Notes: a model not told the origin generated them from the letters alone. Counted from the first letter of the stretch, positions 1 to 9,323 are shown. The stretch is 64,000 nucleotides of DNA from Erythrobacter sp. AP23 (GCF_001542855.1 NZ_LNBY01000017.1:558001-622000), one strand, 5' to 3'. A program made the numbers and translations.

Positions 1-149
1 AACCCGATGACGAACAGATCGTCCCCGCCCGCGAGAATTTTGCCATCCTCTTGGTCGAGGTGGCGGAGATCGACTGGTTCAGCCTTGCCCACACCGGTCA
101 TCGCCGTGCCTTGCTGACGCGCGATGGGGGGACGTGGATTTCACCCTAG
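1..149 (+). CDS. C-terminal end of a PNPOx-fold flavoprotein (partial)
   Basis: Reading in frame from base 3, this is the last 48 residues of a protein that begins outside the window. The tail carries EIDWFSLAHTGHRRALLTR followed by GGTWISP and a TAG stop at 147-149. A Trp-x-(S/D)-Leu ... GHRRA ending is typical of pyridoxamine-5'-phosphate-oxidase-like FMN-binding proteins, which are small stress or redox flavoproteins. Neither the FMN site nor the substrate can be judged from this fragment. The gene converges on the acylphosphatase gene, and the two stop codons overlap by 4 nt. Confidence 0.55.
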   Translation, partial: PDDEQIVPARENFAILLVEVAEIDWFSLAHTGHRRALLTRDGGTWISP

Positions 150-412
150 CGTCTGGTGAAGCCGCCTAGCCCCTGTGGCTCGGCACTGCGCTGTTCGATT
201 CGCGTCGGCGCCGCGCGGGGCGGGCCGTCGTGCATCGCGGCGATCATGCGGGTGATTGCTTCTCCGTCCCCTTCGAGATGCGCCTCCACCGTGCCGTCGG
301 GCAGATTGCGCACCCAGCCTGCAAGGCCGTGATCGCGCGCGGTTTCCACCGTCCAGTCGCGATAGAAAACGCCCTGCACGCGGCCGTGAACGATGAGATG
401 GCGGGCGGTCAT
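146..412 (-). CDS. acyP: acylphosphatase
   Basis: An 88-residue protein of normal family length that hydrolyses acylphosphates to carboxylate and phosphate. The acylphosphatase signatures are clear: VHGRVQGVFYRDW near the N terminus supplies the anion-binding loop and catalytic Arg, and GWVRNLPDGTVEAHLEG follows with the catalytic Asn. The ATG at 412 was preferred over an in-frame GTG at 442, because the extra ten residues (basic, Glu/Pro-rich) lie outside the fold. The gene sits 49 nt downstream of the FKBP gene on the same strand and may share its transcript. Its 3' end overlaps the stop of the convergent flavoprotein gene by 4 nt. Confidence 0.9.
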   Translation of the reverse strand: MTARHLIVHGRVQGVFYRDWTVETARDHGLAGWVRNLPDGTVEAHLEGDGEAITRMIAAMHDGPPRAAPTRIEQRSAEPQGLGGFTRR

Positions 413-461
413 CGGCTCTTGCGGCTCCCGCCGTCCAGCCACGCCGCCCGCATTCCCGTCA

Positions 462-899
462 TCAGGCAGCCTGCTTGATCTCGCGCAGGGTGATGTCGAA
501 AGTGATGTCCTCGCCTGCCAGCGGGTGGTTGCCGTCGGCCTTCACCGTCTCGTCGCCGACTTCGACGATATAGAGCGTCAGCGGCTGGCCGTCGGGCGAT
601 TGCGCTTGCATCGCCATGCCCGGCTGCGGGGCCGGTTCGGCCGGCAGGTTGGCGCGCGGGATGTCGATGACCATTTCCTCGCGCCGCGGTCCGAAGGCCT
701 TGTCGCAGGGGATGGCGACCGACTGTTCTTCGCCGACATTCATGCCGGTCAGCGCCTCTTCGATCTGCGGAAAGATCTGGCCGTTGCCCAGCTGGATTTC
801 CTGCGGGCCGGCCTGCGCGGTATCGCCGACCACTTCGCCGTCGGTGCGCTTGAGCACATAGTCGATGGTTACGGTGTCACCGGTGTTGGGAGTCGTCAT
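462..899 (-). CDS. FKBP-type peptidyl-prolyl isomerase, SlyD-like
   Basis: A 145-residue cytosolic protein with no signal peptide. The N-terminal FKBP half (VTIDYVLKRTDGEVV ... GNGQIFPQIEEALTGM) is followed by an insert-in-flap segment (about residues 60-120). The FKBP strand closes with NHPLAGEDITFDITLREI, a typical SlyD/FklB ending. This organisation fits a prolyl cis-trans isomerase and chaperone. It lacks the long His-rich metal-binding tail of enterobacterial SlyD. The ATG at 899 starts the domain directly. The reading frame stays open far upstream on the minus strand, but that part is antisense to the EEP gene and was discarded. Confidence 0.9.
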   Translation of the reverse strand: MTTPNTGDTVTIDYVLKRTDGEVVGDTAQAGPQEIQLGNGQIFPQIEEALTGMNVGEEQSVAIPCDKAFGPRREEMVIDIPRANLPAEPAPQPGMAMQAQSPDGQPLTLYIVEVGDETVKADGNHPLAGEDITFDITLREIKQAA

Positions 900-1097
900 A
901 CATGTCCTTTTCGGGATTTCGTGTTCGCGGCATCGATGCGCCGTCGGGAAGCGCGCCCTGTCAACGGGCGCCTTGGCACAGAGTCTCGCAAGTCCGGCGG
1001 TACTAGTCAAACGGCACGAGCCGGATGCCGAGCTTTCGGTGGATAGTTGGCGCAATCGCCGATAGGGGAACCACGAAAAACAAGGGGGTCTGTCCGA

Positions 1098-2228
1098 ATG
1101 GGACGCGCAGAAAAGAACGGATCGGGCGCACAATGGGCGAGGGTCGGGCTGTGGATCGTGCGCGCCATCGCCGTGCTGCTGGTGGTCGGCTCGCTCATGA
1201 GTACGACCGAACTCAACCAATGGTGGATCCGGATATGGGATTTCCCGCGGATCCAGATCCTGTTGGCAATGATCGCCGCCGCGGTAGCGCTGTGGAGGCT
1301 CGATCGTGCATGGCGGCCCTGGTTGCCCCTCGCGCTCGCAGGCTTTGCGCTCTGGCAGTTCTATCGGGTGTTGCCGTACACGCCCATGACCTCGCCGGAG
1401 GTGGATCGCGTGGCCGAACAGGAAACCGATCGGACGGGCTGCTTCACGGCGCTCACGCTCAATGTGCTGCAGGACAATCGCGAATACGGCCGCACGGTGG
1501 ATCTCATCCGGCGGCTCGATCCCGATATCGTGCTGTTGATGGAAACCGACCGGGCCTGGGCCGATGCGGTTGCGCCGGCGCTCGCAGGCTATCCGGGGCG
1601 CATCGACCGGCCGCTGGACAATACCTATGGCATCATGTTCGCCTCGAAACTGCCGATGGCGAACGCTTCTATCCAGGACCTGGCGCAGAAGGATACGCCG
1701 AGCGTCTTCGCCACGCTGTCGGTCGGCGGGCACGACTTTCGCATGATCGGCCTGCATCCGCGCCCGCCGGTGCCCAGGCAGGACACCGAGGAGCGCGACG
1801 CGGAGATCGTCATGGCGGCCAAGCAGGCGCAGGACCTTGCGCTGCCGGTGCTGGCGATCGGCGATTTCAACGATGTCGCCTGGTCGGACACCACGCGCCT
1901 GTTCAAGGATATCGGCGGCTTTCTCGACCCGCGTATCGGGCGCGGGACCTACGCCACCTTCCCGGCGGGCATGGTGTGGCTCGGCTGGCCGCTCGACCAT
2001 CTGTTCGTGACCGAGGAATTCCTCTTCTCCGAAATGCGCGTAGGCGAGAGCGTCGGCTCCGATCACCGCCCGGTCATCGCCCGCCTGTGCCTCGACCCGG
2101 AAGCGGCGAGGTCGCGCAACGAGCGCGCGAAGGCCCCCGACGAGGACGACGAGCAAGAAGCGGGTGAAGTGATGGAGGAATTCGAGGAGGATACGGCGAA
2201 GGATGCCGTGGAGGGGGAGGAAAGCTGA
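1098..2228 (+). CDS. membrane-anchored endonuclease/exonuclease/phosphatase-family protein
   Basis: A 376-residue protein with about three N-terminal membrane segments (residues about 15-100) and a C-terminal EEP domain. EEP landmarks are TLNVLQDN (metal-binding Asn), LLMETDRAW (Glu), IGLHPRPP, AIGDFNDVAWS (general-base Asp and Asn) and GSDHRPVIA (catalytic Asp-His). The catalytic side probably faces the periplasm, as in other membrane EEP proteins; the substrate (lipid, nucleic acid or phosphoester) is not evident. The C terminus is a strongly acidic, probably disordered tail. The ATG at 1098 follows an AGGGGG Shine-Dalgarno; the upstream in-frame ATG at 1047 has none. Confidence 0.8.
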   Translation: MGRAEKNGSGAQWARVGLWIVRAIAVLLVVGSLMSTTELNQWWIRIWDFPRIQILLAMIAAAVALWRLDRAWRPWLPLALAGFALWQFYRVLPYTPMTSPEVDRVAEQETDRTGCFTALTLNVLQDNREYGRTVDLIRRLDPDIVLLMETDRAWADAVAPALAGYPGRIDRPLDNTYGIMFASKLPMANASIQDLAQKDTPSVFATLSVGGHDFRMIGLHPRPPVPRQDTEERDAEIVMAAKQAQDLALPVLAIGDFNDVAWSDTTRLFKDIGGFLDPRIGRGTYATFPAGMVWLGWPLDHLFVTEEFLFSEMRVGESVGSDHRPVIARLCLDPEAARSRNERAKAPDEDDEQEAGEVMEEFEEDTAKDAVEGEES

Positions 2229-2234
2229 TCGACG

Positions 2235-2546
2235 CTACCTCAACGTCTCGAACCCGAAATCCTCCGCCAAATCGTGCCACTGAGGATTGGTTTCTTTAAT
2301 CAGCCGCAGCTTCCACGCACGGTTCCACTTCTTGAGCTGCTTCTCACGAATAATTGCGGGTTCCATTTCCTCGTGCACTTCGAACCATACGAGCCGCTTG
2401 ACGCGGTAGCGTTTTGAGAATCCGCCGGCCGCATTGGTGCGGTGTTGGTGAATTCGGCTTTCCAGATCGGAAGTCACGCCGACATACAATGTGCCGTTGC
2501 GCTGCGAGGCGAGTATATAGACGCAGGGCGTGCGCTCGAAAGACAT
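2235..2546 (-). CDS. GIY-YIG nuclease-superfamily protein
   Basis: A 103-residue single-domain protein. CVYILASQRNGTLYVGVT is the GIY-YIG core. SDLESRIHQHR supplies the conserved Arg and His, and the metal-binding Glu lies in AIIREKQLKKWNR. Such stand-alone UPF0213-type proteins are common in Sphingomonadales and are often scattered as near-mobile single genes. Their cellular role is not settled; a DNA repair or structure-specific nuclease is plausible. The gene is convergent with the EEP gene, 6 nt away, and is followed upstream by a REP-like repeat, so local rearrangement is possible. Confidence 0.85.
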   Translation of the reverse strand: MSFERTPCVYILASQRNGTLYVGVTSDLESRIHQHRTNAAGGFSKRYRVKRLVWFEVHEEMEPAIIREKQLKKWNRAWKLRLIKETNPQWHDLAEDFGFETLR

Positions 2547-2615
2547 GGGTGACGCTTATCCCGCGTCACACGCAACGTCATCTCCAATTCACCTCCGAGA
2601 TCCGCAAGCAAATTC

Positions 2616-2692
2616 GTCATCCCCGCGTAGGCGGGGATCCAGAGCGAGGAAGCGCCGATGCCACACTGGATTCCCGCCTACGCGGGAATGAC
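2616..2692. repeat. REP-like paired palindromes
   Basis: Two near-identical 27-nt arms face each other. The left arm (2616-2642) starts GTCATCCCCGCGTAGGCGGG, and the right arm (2666-2692) reads as its reverse complement with two C/T differences. Each arm contains its own palindrome CCCGC-(G/C)TA-GGCGGG-like core, so the unit can fold as two hairpins or one large one. The CCCGCGTAGGCGGG core resembles dispersed REP/BIME elements of Sphingomonadales. It lies in the 189-nt gap between the GIY-YIG gene and a hypothetical gene. Confidence 0.75.
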
Positions 2693-2735
2693 GAGTTATT
2701 TCCGCAGGGCGAGATGCACGCGGATAACTACGAAT

Positions 2736-3173
2736 CTACCGCGGCGGCTGAACATTTGCACCAGTGCCAGATGCCCAAAGGCGCGCTTTGAATTTCCCTA
2801 TGGGCTTTTGCGGAGCATCTCCAAGATCTTCTCGAATGTACCATACCAAACGTGACCAAATCTCATCGTGGCGCTCGACTGAGAATTTGTGCGCATTGGA
2901 CTCCGCGACGATTTCTTGCAGCTCGTGCAATACATCAATCACGTCTTGTGATGCGATAAGATGCAAGTCGTTCATCGTGTTGGCGAAAGCGATCTTCGCG
3001 TCGTTCGGAGGATCGGCGCCCCCAGAGATACCGGAGCATGCGCGGAAAAACGCTTCGTAGTATTCGAGCTTCTTTGCACGCCAGGTTGCTTCCCGTTCCC
3101 GACTCTTATTAAATAGATGAGTTAGCGCCGCGATTATAATTGCGGCTGCAGCAGAGATGATTGCTGTCCACAC
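2736..3173 (-). CDS. hypothetical protein with one N-terminal membrane anchor
   Basis: A 145-residue protein of unrecognised family. Residues about 3-20 (AIISAAAAIIIAALTHLF) form one membrane helix. A charged helix follows (NKSREREATWRAKKLEYYEAFFRA), then a helical soluble domain with LHELQEIVAES. This looks like the small anchored helical proteins often annotated as hypothetical. The start is GTG at 3173; its G is the last base of the ettA TAG stop, giving a 1-nt overlap and likely translational coupling. Base composition is visibly less GC-rich than in its neighbours, which suggests recent acquisition. Confidence 0.6.
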   Translation of the reverse strand: MWTAIISAAAAIIIAALTHLFNKSREREATWRAKKLEYYEAFFRACSGISGGADPPNDAKIAFANTMNDLHLIASQDVIDVLHELQEIVAESNAHKFSVERHDEIWSRLVWYIREDLGDAPQKPIGKFKARLWASGTGANVQPPR

Positions 3174-4852
3174 TACCTAGTCAGCTTCTTATACGCCAAC
3201 CGCGTCGGCCGATCCGCCGCATCGCCCAGACGGCGCCGCTTATCCTCCTCGTAAGCCTCGAAGTTGCCCTCGAACCACTCGACGTGGCTGTCGCCTTCGA
3301 AGGCGAGGATGTGCGTTGCGAGGCGGTCGAGAAAGAAGCGGTCGTGCGAGATGACCACGGCGCAGCCGGCGAAGTTCTCGATCGCCTCCTCCAGCGCGCC
3401 GAGCGTTTCGACGTCGAGATCGTTGGTCGGTTCGTCGAGGAGCAGGACGTTGCCGCCCTCCTTCAGCATCTTGGCCATGTGGACGCGGTTGCGTTCACCG
3501 CCCGACAGCTTGCCGACGTTCTTCTGCTGGTCGGGGCCCTTGAAGTTGAAGGCGCCGACATAGGCGCGGGTCGAGACGTCGTGGCCGTTGACCTTCATAT
3601 AATCGAGCCCGTCGGAGATTTCCTCCCAGACGTTGTTTTTCGGATCGAGGTGGTCGCGGCTCTGGTCGACATAGCCGAGGCGAACCGTGTCGCCGATTTC
3701 CACCGTGCCGCTGTCGGGCTGTTCCTTGCCGGTGAGGATCTTGAACAGCGTGGACTTGCCTGCGCCGTTCGGCCCGATCACGCCGACGATGCCGCCCGGG
3801 GGCAGCATGAAGGAAAGGTTTTCGAACAGCAGCTTGTCGCCATAGGCCTTGGAGATACTCTTGGCCTCGATCACCTTGCCGCCGAGGCGCTCGGGCACCT
3901 GGATAACAATCTGCGCCTTGCCCGGCTTGCGGCCCATCTGCTCTTCCTGGAGCTGTTCGAACTTGCGGATACGCGCCTTCGACTTGGTCTGCCGCGCGCT
4001 GGGCGTCTGCCGGATCCATTCGAGTTCGCGCGACAGCGCCTTCTGACGCCCCGTTTCCTCGCGGCTTTCCTGCTCGAGGCGCTTCGCCTTCTTTTCCAGA
4101 TAGGTCGAATAGTTGCCTTCGTAGGGGTAGTAGGATCCGCGGTCGAGTTCGAGGATCCAGCCCACCACATTGTCGAGGAAGTAGCGGTCGTGGGTGATCA
4201 TCAGCACCGCGCCGGCGTATTCCTTGAGGTGGTTTTCAAGCCACTGGACGCTTTCGGCGTCGAGATGGTTGGTCGGCTCGTCCAGCAGCAGGATCGAGGG
4301 CTTCTGGATCAGCAGCCGGGTGAGCGCGACGCGGCGCTTCTCACCGCCCGACAGGTCGGTGACCGGCCAATCGCCGGGCGGGCAACGCAGCGCCTCCATC
4401 GCGATTTCGAGCTGATTGTCGAGCGTCCAGCCGTCGACCGCGTCGATTTCTTCCTGGAGCGTGCCCATTTCCTCCATCAGCGCGTCGAAATCGGTGTCCT
4501 CCTTGGGGTCGCCCATTTCGGCACTGATCGCGTTGAAGCGATCGACCTTGTCGGCAATCTCGCGCGCGCCGTCCTTGACGTTTTCGAGCACGGTCTTGCT
4601 CTCGTCGAGCGTGGGCTCCTGCGGCAGGTAGCCCACGGTGATGTTCTCGCCCGGCCAGGCCTCGCCGGTGAAATCGGTGTCGATGCCGGCCATGATCTTC
4701 ATCAGCGTCGACTTGCCCGCACCGTTGGGGCCGACGATGCCGATCTTGGCACCCTGGTAGAATTGCAGGTTGATGTTGCTGAGTACCGGCTTGGAAGCGC
4801 CGGGGAAGGTCTTGGTCATGTCCTTCATGACGAAAGCGTATTGGGCGGCCAT
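3173..4852 (-). CDS. ettA: energy-dependent translational throttle protein EttA (ABC-F)
   Basis: A 559-residue soluble ABC-F ATPase that binds the ribosomal E site and gates entry into the elongation cycle by ATP/ADP state. Two ABC domains are visible: Walker A GPNGAGKST (twice), signatures LSGGEKRRV and LSGGERNRV, and Walker B motifs LLLDEPTNHLD and LLLDEPTNDLD. Between them lies the charged P-site tRNA-interaction motif linker (ARQTKSKARIRKFEQLQEE). Length and motif spacing match the EttA subfamily rather than antibiotic-resistance ABC-F proteins. The ATG at 4852 begins MAAQYAFVMKDMTKTF, the usual N terminus. Confidence 0.95.
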   Translation of the reverse strand: MAAQYAFVMKDMTKTFPGASKPVLSNINLQFYQGAKIGIVGPNGAGKSTLMKIMAGIDTDFTGEAWPGENITVGYLPQEPTLDESKTVLENVKDGAREIADKVDRFNAISAEMGDPKEDTDFDALMEEMGTLQEEIDAVDGWTLDNQLEIAMEALRCPPGDWPVTDLSGGEKRRVALTRLLIQKPSILLLDEPTNHLDAESVQWLENHLKEYAGAVLMITHDRYFLDNVVGWILELDRGSYYPYEGNYSTYLEKKAKRLEQESREETGRQKALSRELEWIRQTPSARQTKSKARIRKFEQLQEEQMGRKPGKAQIVIQVPERLGGKVIEAKSISKAYGDKLLFENLSFMLPPGGIVGVIGPNGAGKSTLFKILTGKEQPDSGTVEIGDTVRLGYVDQSRDHLDPKNNVWEEISDGLDYMKVNGHDVSTRAYVGAFNFKGPDQQKNVGKLSGGERNRVHMAKMLKEGGNVLLLDEPTNDLDVETLGALEEAIENFAGCAVVISHDRFFLDRLATHILAFEGDSHVEWFEGNFEAYEEDKRRRLGDAADRPTRLAYKKLTR

Positions 4853-5124
4853 CGGGCTGGGTCCTTGAGGTATCGAATGGATGGGCGGGCGAGACGGCCC
4901 GCGAGGTATGGGGGCGCAGATAGTCGCACCCGTGCCACGGGGCAAGCGTGCGAAATCGAGGTTGCGCGCGAGCAACGCTGCCAGGACGAAACGGTTAGAA
5001 GCGCAAATGGATCATGGACAAATGTTAAAAAACATCCGATTTTAGGGCGTAGTTGGGGGTTCCACTTACACCAAGAGTTAACGGAAACTGCCTATTCCAT
5101 GGGCAGGAAGGGCAGGGGCGGTCC

Positions 5125-6336
5125 ATGCGCGAACAGATAATGGGTCTGATCACACCGACGATGTCGATCGTGTTTCTCGCGGTCTTCATCGTCATGTGGT
5201 GGCGCGGGAAGATGGGGAACTACGTCCTCGGCTTTGCGGTAGGCTATCTGTTCTTCGCCCTGGGCTTCGCCGCGACGCACCTGCTCGACACCGGTTCGCC
5301 CTATGTCTTCCACGTCACCCAGTTCTTCTATTCGATGGCGGTCGCCTGCGGGGTCTGGGCGCTGACGCAGCGCGCGGGCCAGCCGCACCACCTCGGCGTC
5401 CATCTGATCATCTATGCGCTTTCGGCGGCCACTCTCGCGGTTGCGGTGATCACGTCGCCCGATATCTCCTCGCGCCTCGTCATCGTCAATGTCGGATACG
5501 GGGCGATGTATCTGGTTCTGATCATGACACTGCTCGGCGCCCAGCGGCGCGAAGCGATCGACCGGTTGATCATCACCATGCACGCGCTGCTCGCGGCGCA
5601 GTTCATGATTCGCCCGGTGCTCACGCTGCTGGTCGAGCAAACCATTCCTGCCGATGTGTACCGGCAGTCGATCTATTACTCGGTGCTCAACCTCTCGCTG
5701 GCGCTGATCTCGCTGATGACCGCGATGGTTCTGGTCGGCGCCTGTGTTTACGACCAGATCAAGGCCGTGCGCGAACAGGCCGACCTCGACGGACTGACGG
5801 GTCTTCGAACGCGCCGCGCCTTCGAACAGGACGTTGTCGAAATGCTCGAGCGGGCGAAACTGGAATGCGTTCCCGTTTCGCTGGTGGTGGCCGATATCGA
5901 TCACTTCAAGGCGGTCAACGACGTTTGGGGCCATCAGGTCGGCGATATCGCCATCAAACAGTTCGGCGAAGTCATAAAGGGCACGATACGCGATACCGAT
6001 ATCGCCGGCCGCATCGGTGGCGAGGAGTTCTGCGTCCTGGCCTGGAACTGCAATGCCAAGGCGGGCATCACCCTGGCCGAACGCATCCGTGAGAGCTTTG
6101 CCGAACTGCAGATCGCGGGCATGCCCGACGATCATCGCCTGACCGCGAGTTTCGGCGTCGCCGCGCGCGCCGACGGCGAGGGGTATGGCAAGCTCTTTGC
6201 GCGTACCGATGCTGCGCTTTATCGTGCCAAGGAGGGAGGCCGCAATCGCGTGATACGCGATGGCGGGGGTAAGAAGAAGGCGGTCGTCACCCCGATCAAG
6301 CAGGACGCCGACACGTTGCAGGAAGCGCGCGCCTAG
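5125..6336 (+). CDS. membrane diguanylate cyclase (GGDEF)
   Basis: A 403-residue protein with six or seven N-terminal membrane helices (residues about 5-210) joined by a short coiled region to a GGDEF domain (about 225-390). The active-site loop reads IGGEEF, a functional GGEEF form. RDTD lies exactly five residues before it, matching the RxxD inhibitory I-site for c-di-GMP feedback. DIDHFKAVND supplies the metal-binding Asp. The ATG at 5125 has AGGGGCG upstream; an in-frame ATG at 5053 would prepend non-membrane sequence. The membrane part resembles MASE-like sensors, but the signal is unknown. It is followed by a paralogous frameshifted copy. Confidence 0.88.
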   Translation: MREQIMGLITPTMSIVFLAVFIVMWWRGKMGNYVLGFAVGYLFFALGFAATHLLDTGSPYVFHVTQFFYSMAVACGVWALTQRAGQPHHLGVHLIIYALSAATLAVAVITSPDISSRLVIVNVGYGAMYLVLIMTLLGAQRREAIDRLIITMHALLAAQFMIRPVLTLLVEQTIPADVYRQSIYYSVLNLSLALISLMTAMVLVGACVYDQIKAVREQADLDGLTGLRTRRAFEQDVVEMLERAKLECVPVSLVVADIDHFKAVNDVWGHQVGDIAIKQFGEVIKGTIRDTDIAGRIGGEEFCVLAWNCNAKAGITLAERIRESFAELQIAGMPDDHRLTASFGVAARADGEGYGKLFARTDAALYRAKEGGRNRVIRDGGGKKKAVVTPIKQDADTLQEARA

Positions 6337-6527
6337 GCGACGCCCGACTCCCTCATTCAAAGAATCCGGACTCCGCGACCAATGTCTCGCGGCCCGTTTG
6401 GCCCTGCGCGGTAACGGTTCTCCGGACCATCCCGATCTGACCTAGCGTAGATCAACGCCGATCATATAAACCAAATCTCAACGGCTTAAGGCTTACCTTA
6501 AAGGTACCGGAGGGATCCCACCGCGGC

Positions 6528-7725
6528 ATGAGCGAATCCATCATCGGCCTTATCATCCCCGTGATTACCCTGCTTTTTGCAGGCATTTTCGTTCTGCTCT
6601 GGCTGCGCGAACGGCAAGCCAAGCATACGCTTTTCCTTGCCGGCTGCTACGTGGCCATGGCGATCGGCTTCGCTATCCAGCACTTCACCCCCCGCGCCCG
6701 ACAGCAAGGGCTCCTTCCTGATAATGCACCTGGTCTATTCGACGGCGGTCATTTGCCTTGCAATGGGGGTCGGATTGAGGGCTGGCGTATCGGTGCCCTT
6801 AAAGGCCCTTTCCGCGGCCGTACTGATCACAGCCATTCTGCTCCTCGTCACCAATTTCACCGACAACCAGAACCCCAGGCTTTACCTCACCAATAGCTGT
6901 TACGGGCTGATGAGCGCCATCATCGCGCTGATGCTGACGAGGGCAAGCCAGCAACAGCGGGTGGACCGCGCGATCCTGATTCTCATTACCCTTACGGCGG
7001 TGCAGTTCTATGTCAGGCCCTATGTGGCGATCGGCGTATCGGGGCCGATGACGACGGAGCAGTATCACGATTCCCCCTTCTATGCCCTGCTGCTGGTGAC
7101 CGTGGCGCTTCTCGCGACGAGCCTCGCCATGGCCCTTGTTGCGGCTTGCGTTTCGGATCAGCTTCGCCGCCTGGCTACCGAATCCAGCCGCGATCACCTG
7201 ACCGGCCTCAAGACGCGCAGGGCATTCGAGAACGATGCTATCGAGATGCTCGAGAAAGCCTATGCCGAGAATGAGAGCTTGTCTGTCATCGTCGCGGATA
7301 TCGACCACTTCAAACGCGTCAATGACGAGTGGGGCCACCAGATCGGCGATTGCGCGATCGCCAGTTTCGGATCGCTGCTGAGACGGATGGTGCGAGCCAG
7401 CGACAGGGTCGGCCGCATCGGGGGCGAGGAATTCTGCATCCTCGTGTGGCAGTGCGAACTGGAGGGGGCCGGGCGGCTTGCCGAACGCATCCGCGCAACC
7501 TTCGCGCAGTCGCCGGTCGAAGAGGGCGGAGACGACCTGCTGCTAACTGCCAGTTTCGGCGTGGCGCAGTGGGAGCCGGGGGAAGGATACGGTAAGCTCT
7601 TCGCGCGCGCCGACAGGGCGCTCTATGCCGCCAAGGACGCTGGGCGAGACCGGGTCTGCTCTTCGCCGCGGCAGGGTGGGGGAGCCTCGATCGTCGATAT
7701 CGCGACCGGCCGAACCGCCGCCTGA
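6528..7725 (+). pseudogene. second membrane GGDEF protein, interrupted by a frameshift
   Basis: This is a paralogue of the preceding diguanylate cyclase. The N-terminal frame starts at ATG 6528 (MSESIIGLIIPVITLLF, after GGAGGGATCC) and runs through GCYVAMAIGFAIQHFTP. Homology then continues in the +1 frame as APDSKGSFLIMHLVYSTAV. The switch falls in the run of six C at 6688-6693; removing one C joins both parts in a single frame collinear with the upstream paralogue. The distal frame encodes the remaining helices and an intact GGDEF domain (IGGEEF, I-site RASD). It could be a true inactivating mutation, a variable tract or a base-calling error. Confidence 0.8.
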
Positions 7726-7734
7726 AGCTGCAAT

Positions 7735-9099
7735 TCAGAAATCGCGCCGCGAGAGGCGCGGTACGACCAAGGCCTGGATCGCCGCGCGTCCTACGAGGAA
7801 AAGGGTGAATGACAGCCACAGGCCGTGATTGCCGAGCGGCCAGGTCAGCCAGAGCGCAGCGGCGTAGAGCATTGCTGCACCAAGCATCGAAACGGCCAGC
7901 CATCGTGTCCAGCTAGCTCCCACGAAGACGCCATCGTAAACGAAGGCGGCGAAGCCAGCGAGCGGGATGATCGCGAGCCAGATCGCATACTCCCGGCCCA
8001 CGCGCGCGACCTCTTCGGTGGCGGCGAAACTGTCGATCAGCGGACCGGCCAAAAGCGCGAAGAATGCACAAAGCAGCACTGCGAGGCCGAGGCCGCGCCA
8101 CAACAGCGCTCCGATATAGGCATCGAAACCCGGGCGGTCCCGTGCTCCCATCCGCTCGCCATTGAGCACCTGGGCCGCGTTCTCGAATCCGTCGAGCAGC
8201 AGCGCGGTCAGCACGAACAGCTGGTAGATGATTCCGTTCGCCGCCAGCACTATAGGGCCGCGCTCGGCGCCGAGCCTGGTCAGCGCGGCAATCGCCACCA
8301 TCAGAACGACGGTGCGCAGGAAGAGATCGCGGTTTACGGAAAGAAAGGGCCCGAGTGCCTTGAACGAAATGCCTGCGCCGGCGCCGAGCGCTGCGCGAAT
8401 GTCGCGTCCCGCCAGGTGCCAGATCAACAGCCCCGTAATCGCCAGTTTGGCGAACTCGGCGATGAAGCTCGACCAGCCGATGCCGGCGATCCCCCAGTCG
8501 AGTCCCAGTGCCAGCCACAGACCCAGCGCGACGTTGAGCAGATTGTAGAATACCTCGATCGCCAGTACCTCGCGCATACGCCGCCGTCCGACCAGAAAAC
8601 CGATCAGCGCGAAATTGACCATCACTGCGGGGGCGCTCCAATAGCGGATGTCGGCATAGACGACGGCAGCGGAGCGCACTCTGGCTTCGGCGCCGAGCGC
8701 ATCGAGCAGCAAGGGCAGCAGCACGGGCTTGGCAAGCAGCAGCAATGCCGCGATCGCGAGACCGACGAGGAGTCCCTTGAGCAGCACCTGAGCCTGTGCC
8801 CCCGCGCCGTCGCGAGTACCCGCCTGCGCGACCAGACCGGTAGTGCCGGTCTTGAGGAAATTCATGACCGTGAACAGCGTGGCGAAAAGCTTCGCGCCGA
8901 TATCGACGGCCCCTTGCGTCGGGGCATCGCCAAGCCGCCCGACGATCCACATATCGCCCACGCCGATCAGCGCCGTAGCGACATTCGTGACCATGGCGGG
9001 CAATGCGATTGCCCAGATCAAACGGGTGTCGACAACGGGAGAGGCGTCGGCAGTCGGGCTATTCAAACGGCGCACCTCCCGCGCTTCGCTTGGGGGCAT
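7735..9099 (-). CDS. MATE-family multidrug/Na+ antiporter (DinF-like)
   Basis: A 454-residue polytopic inner-membrane protein with about 12 predicted helices in two internally similar halves. Residues 25-60 ([33 protein letters not shown]) are the classic MATE first-helix pair. [19 protein letters not shown] matches the conserved loop after helix 2. The style is that of the DinF/NorM branch, which expels cationic drugs or oxidised metabolites in exchange for H+ or Na+. The ATG at 9099 is chosen. The gene is convergent with the frameshifted GGDEF gene, with 9 nt between stops. Confidence 0.85.
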   Translation of the reverse strand: MPPSEAREVRRLNSPTADASPVVDTRLIWAIALPAMVTNVATALIGVGDMWIVGRLGDAPTQGAVDIGAKLFATLFTVMNFLKTGTTGLVAQAGTRDGAGAQAQVLLKGLLVGLAIAALLLLAKPVLLPLLLDALGAEARVRSAAVVYADIRYWSAPAVMVNFALIGFLVGRRRMREVLAIEVFYNLLNVALGLWLALGLDWGIAGIGWSSFIAEFAKLAITGLLIWHLAGRDIRAALGAGAGISFKALGPFLSVNRDLFLRTVVLMVAIAALTRLGAERGPIVLAANGIIYQLFVLTALLLDGFENAAQVLNGERMGARDRPGFDAYIGALLWRGLGLAVLLCAFFALLAGPLIDSFAATEEVARVGREYAIWLAIIPLAGFAAFVYDGVFVGASWTRWLAVSMLGAAMLYAAALWLTWPLGNHGLWLSFTLFLVGRAAIQALVVPRLSRRDF

Positions 9100-9143
9100 T
9101 TCGGCCCAAACCGTCCCCCGGAAGGCGTCGTCTCACGAAATGC

Positions 9144-9220
9144 TGGTCGGGGAGACTGGATTCGAACCAGCGACCCCTTGTACCCAAAACAAGTGCGCTA
9201 CCAGGCTGCGCCACTCCCCG
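9144..9220 (-). tRNA. tRNA-Pro (UGG)
   Basis: A 77-nt cloverleaf on the minus strand. The acceptor stem CGGGGAG pairs with CTCCCCG, the D arm is GCGC-AGCCTGGTA-GCGC, the anticodon loop TTTTGGGTA carries TGG, and the T arm has GGTTCGAATCC. Discriminator A and an encoded CCA are present (reverse complement of TGGT at 9144). It lies 26 nt downstream of the CAT-anticodon tRNA in transcription order. Confidence 0.95.
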
Positions 9221-9246
9221 ACCGATTTTCCGCACCGCGCCAGGCT

Positions 9247-9323
9247 TGGTGGGCCCGGCAGGACTCGAACCCGCGACCTAGCCGTTATGAGCGGCCAGCT
9301 CTAACCAACTGAGCTACGGGCCC
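9247..9323 (-). tRNA. tRNA with CAT anticodon (Ile2, lysidine type, or Met)
   Basis: A 77-nt cloverleaf on the minus strand. The acceptor GGGCCCG pairs with CGGGCCC, the D loop contains AGTTGGTTAG, the anticodon stem GCCG/CGGC holds loop CTCATAA, and the T loop has GGTTCGAGTCC. Discriminator A and CCA are encoded. The GGGCCC acceptor and GGTCGCGGGTTCGAGTCC T arm look more like tRNA-Ile2, whose C34 becomes lysidine, than like an elongator Met tRNA. The assignment needs identity-element scoring. Confidence 0.85.

Noticed and set aside
900..2156. Upstream extension of the FKBP frame on the minus strand
   Set aside because: Antisense to the EEP-family gene; the FKBP fold begins exactly at ATG 899.
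3161..5140. 659-codon open frame opposite ettA
   Set aside because: Antisense shadow of a clear ABC-F gene.
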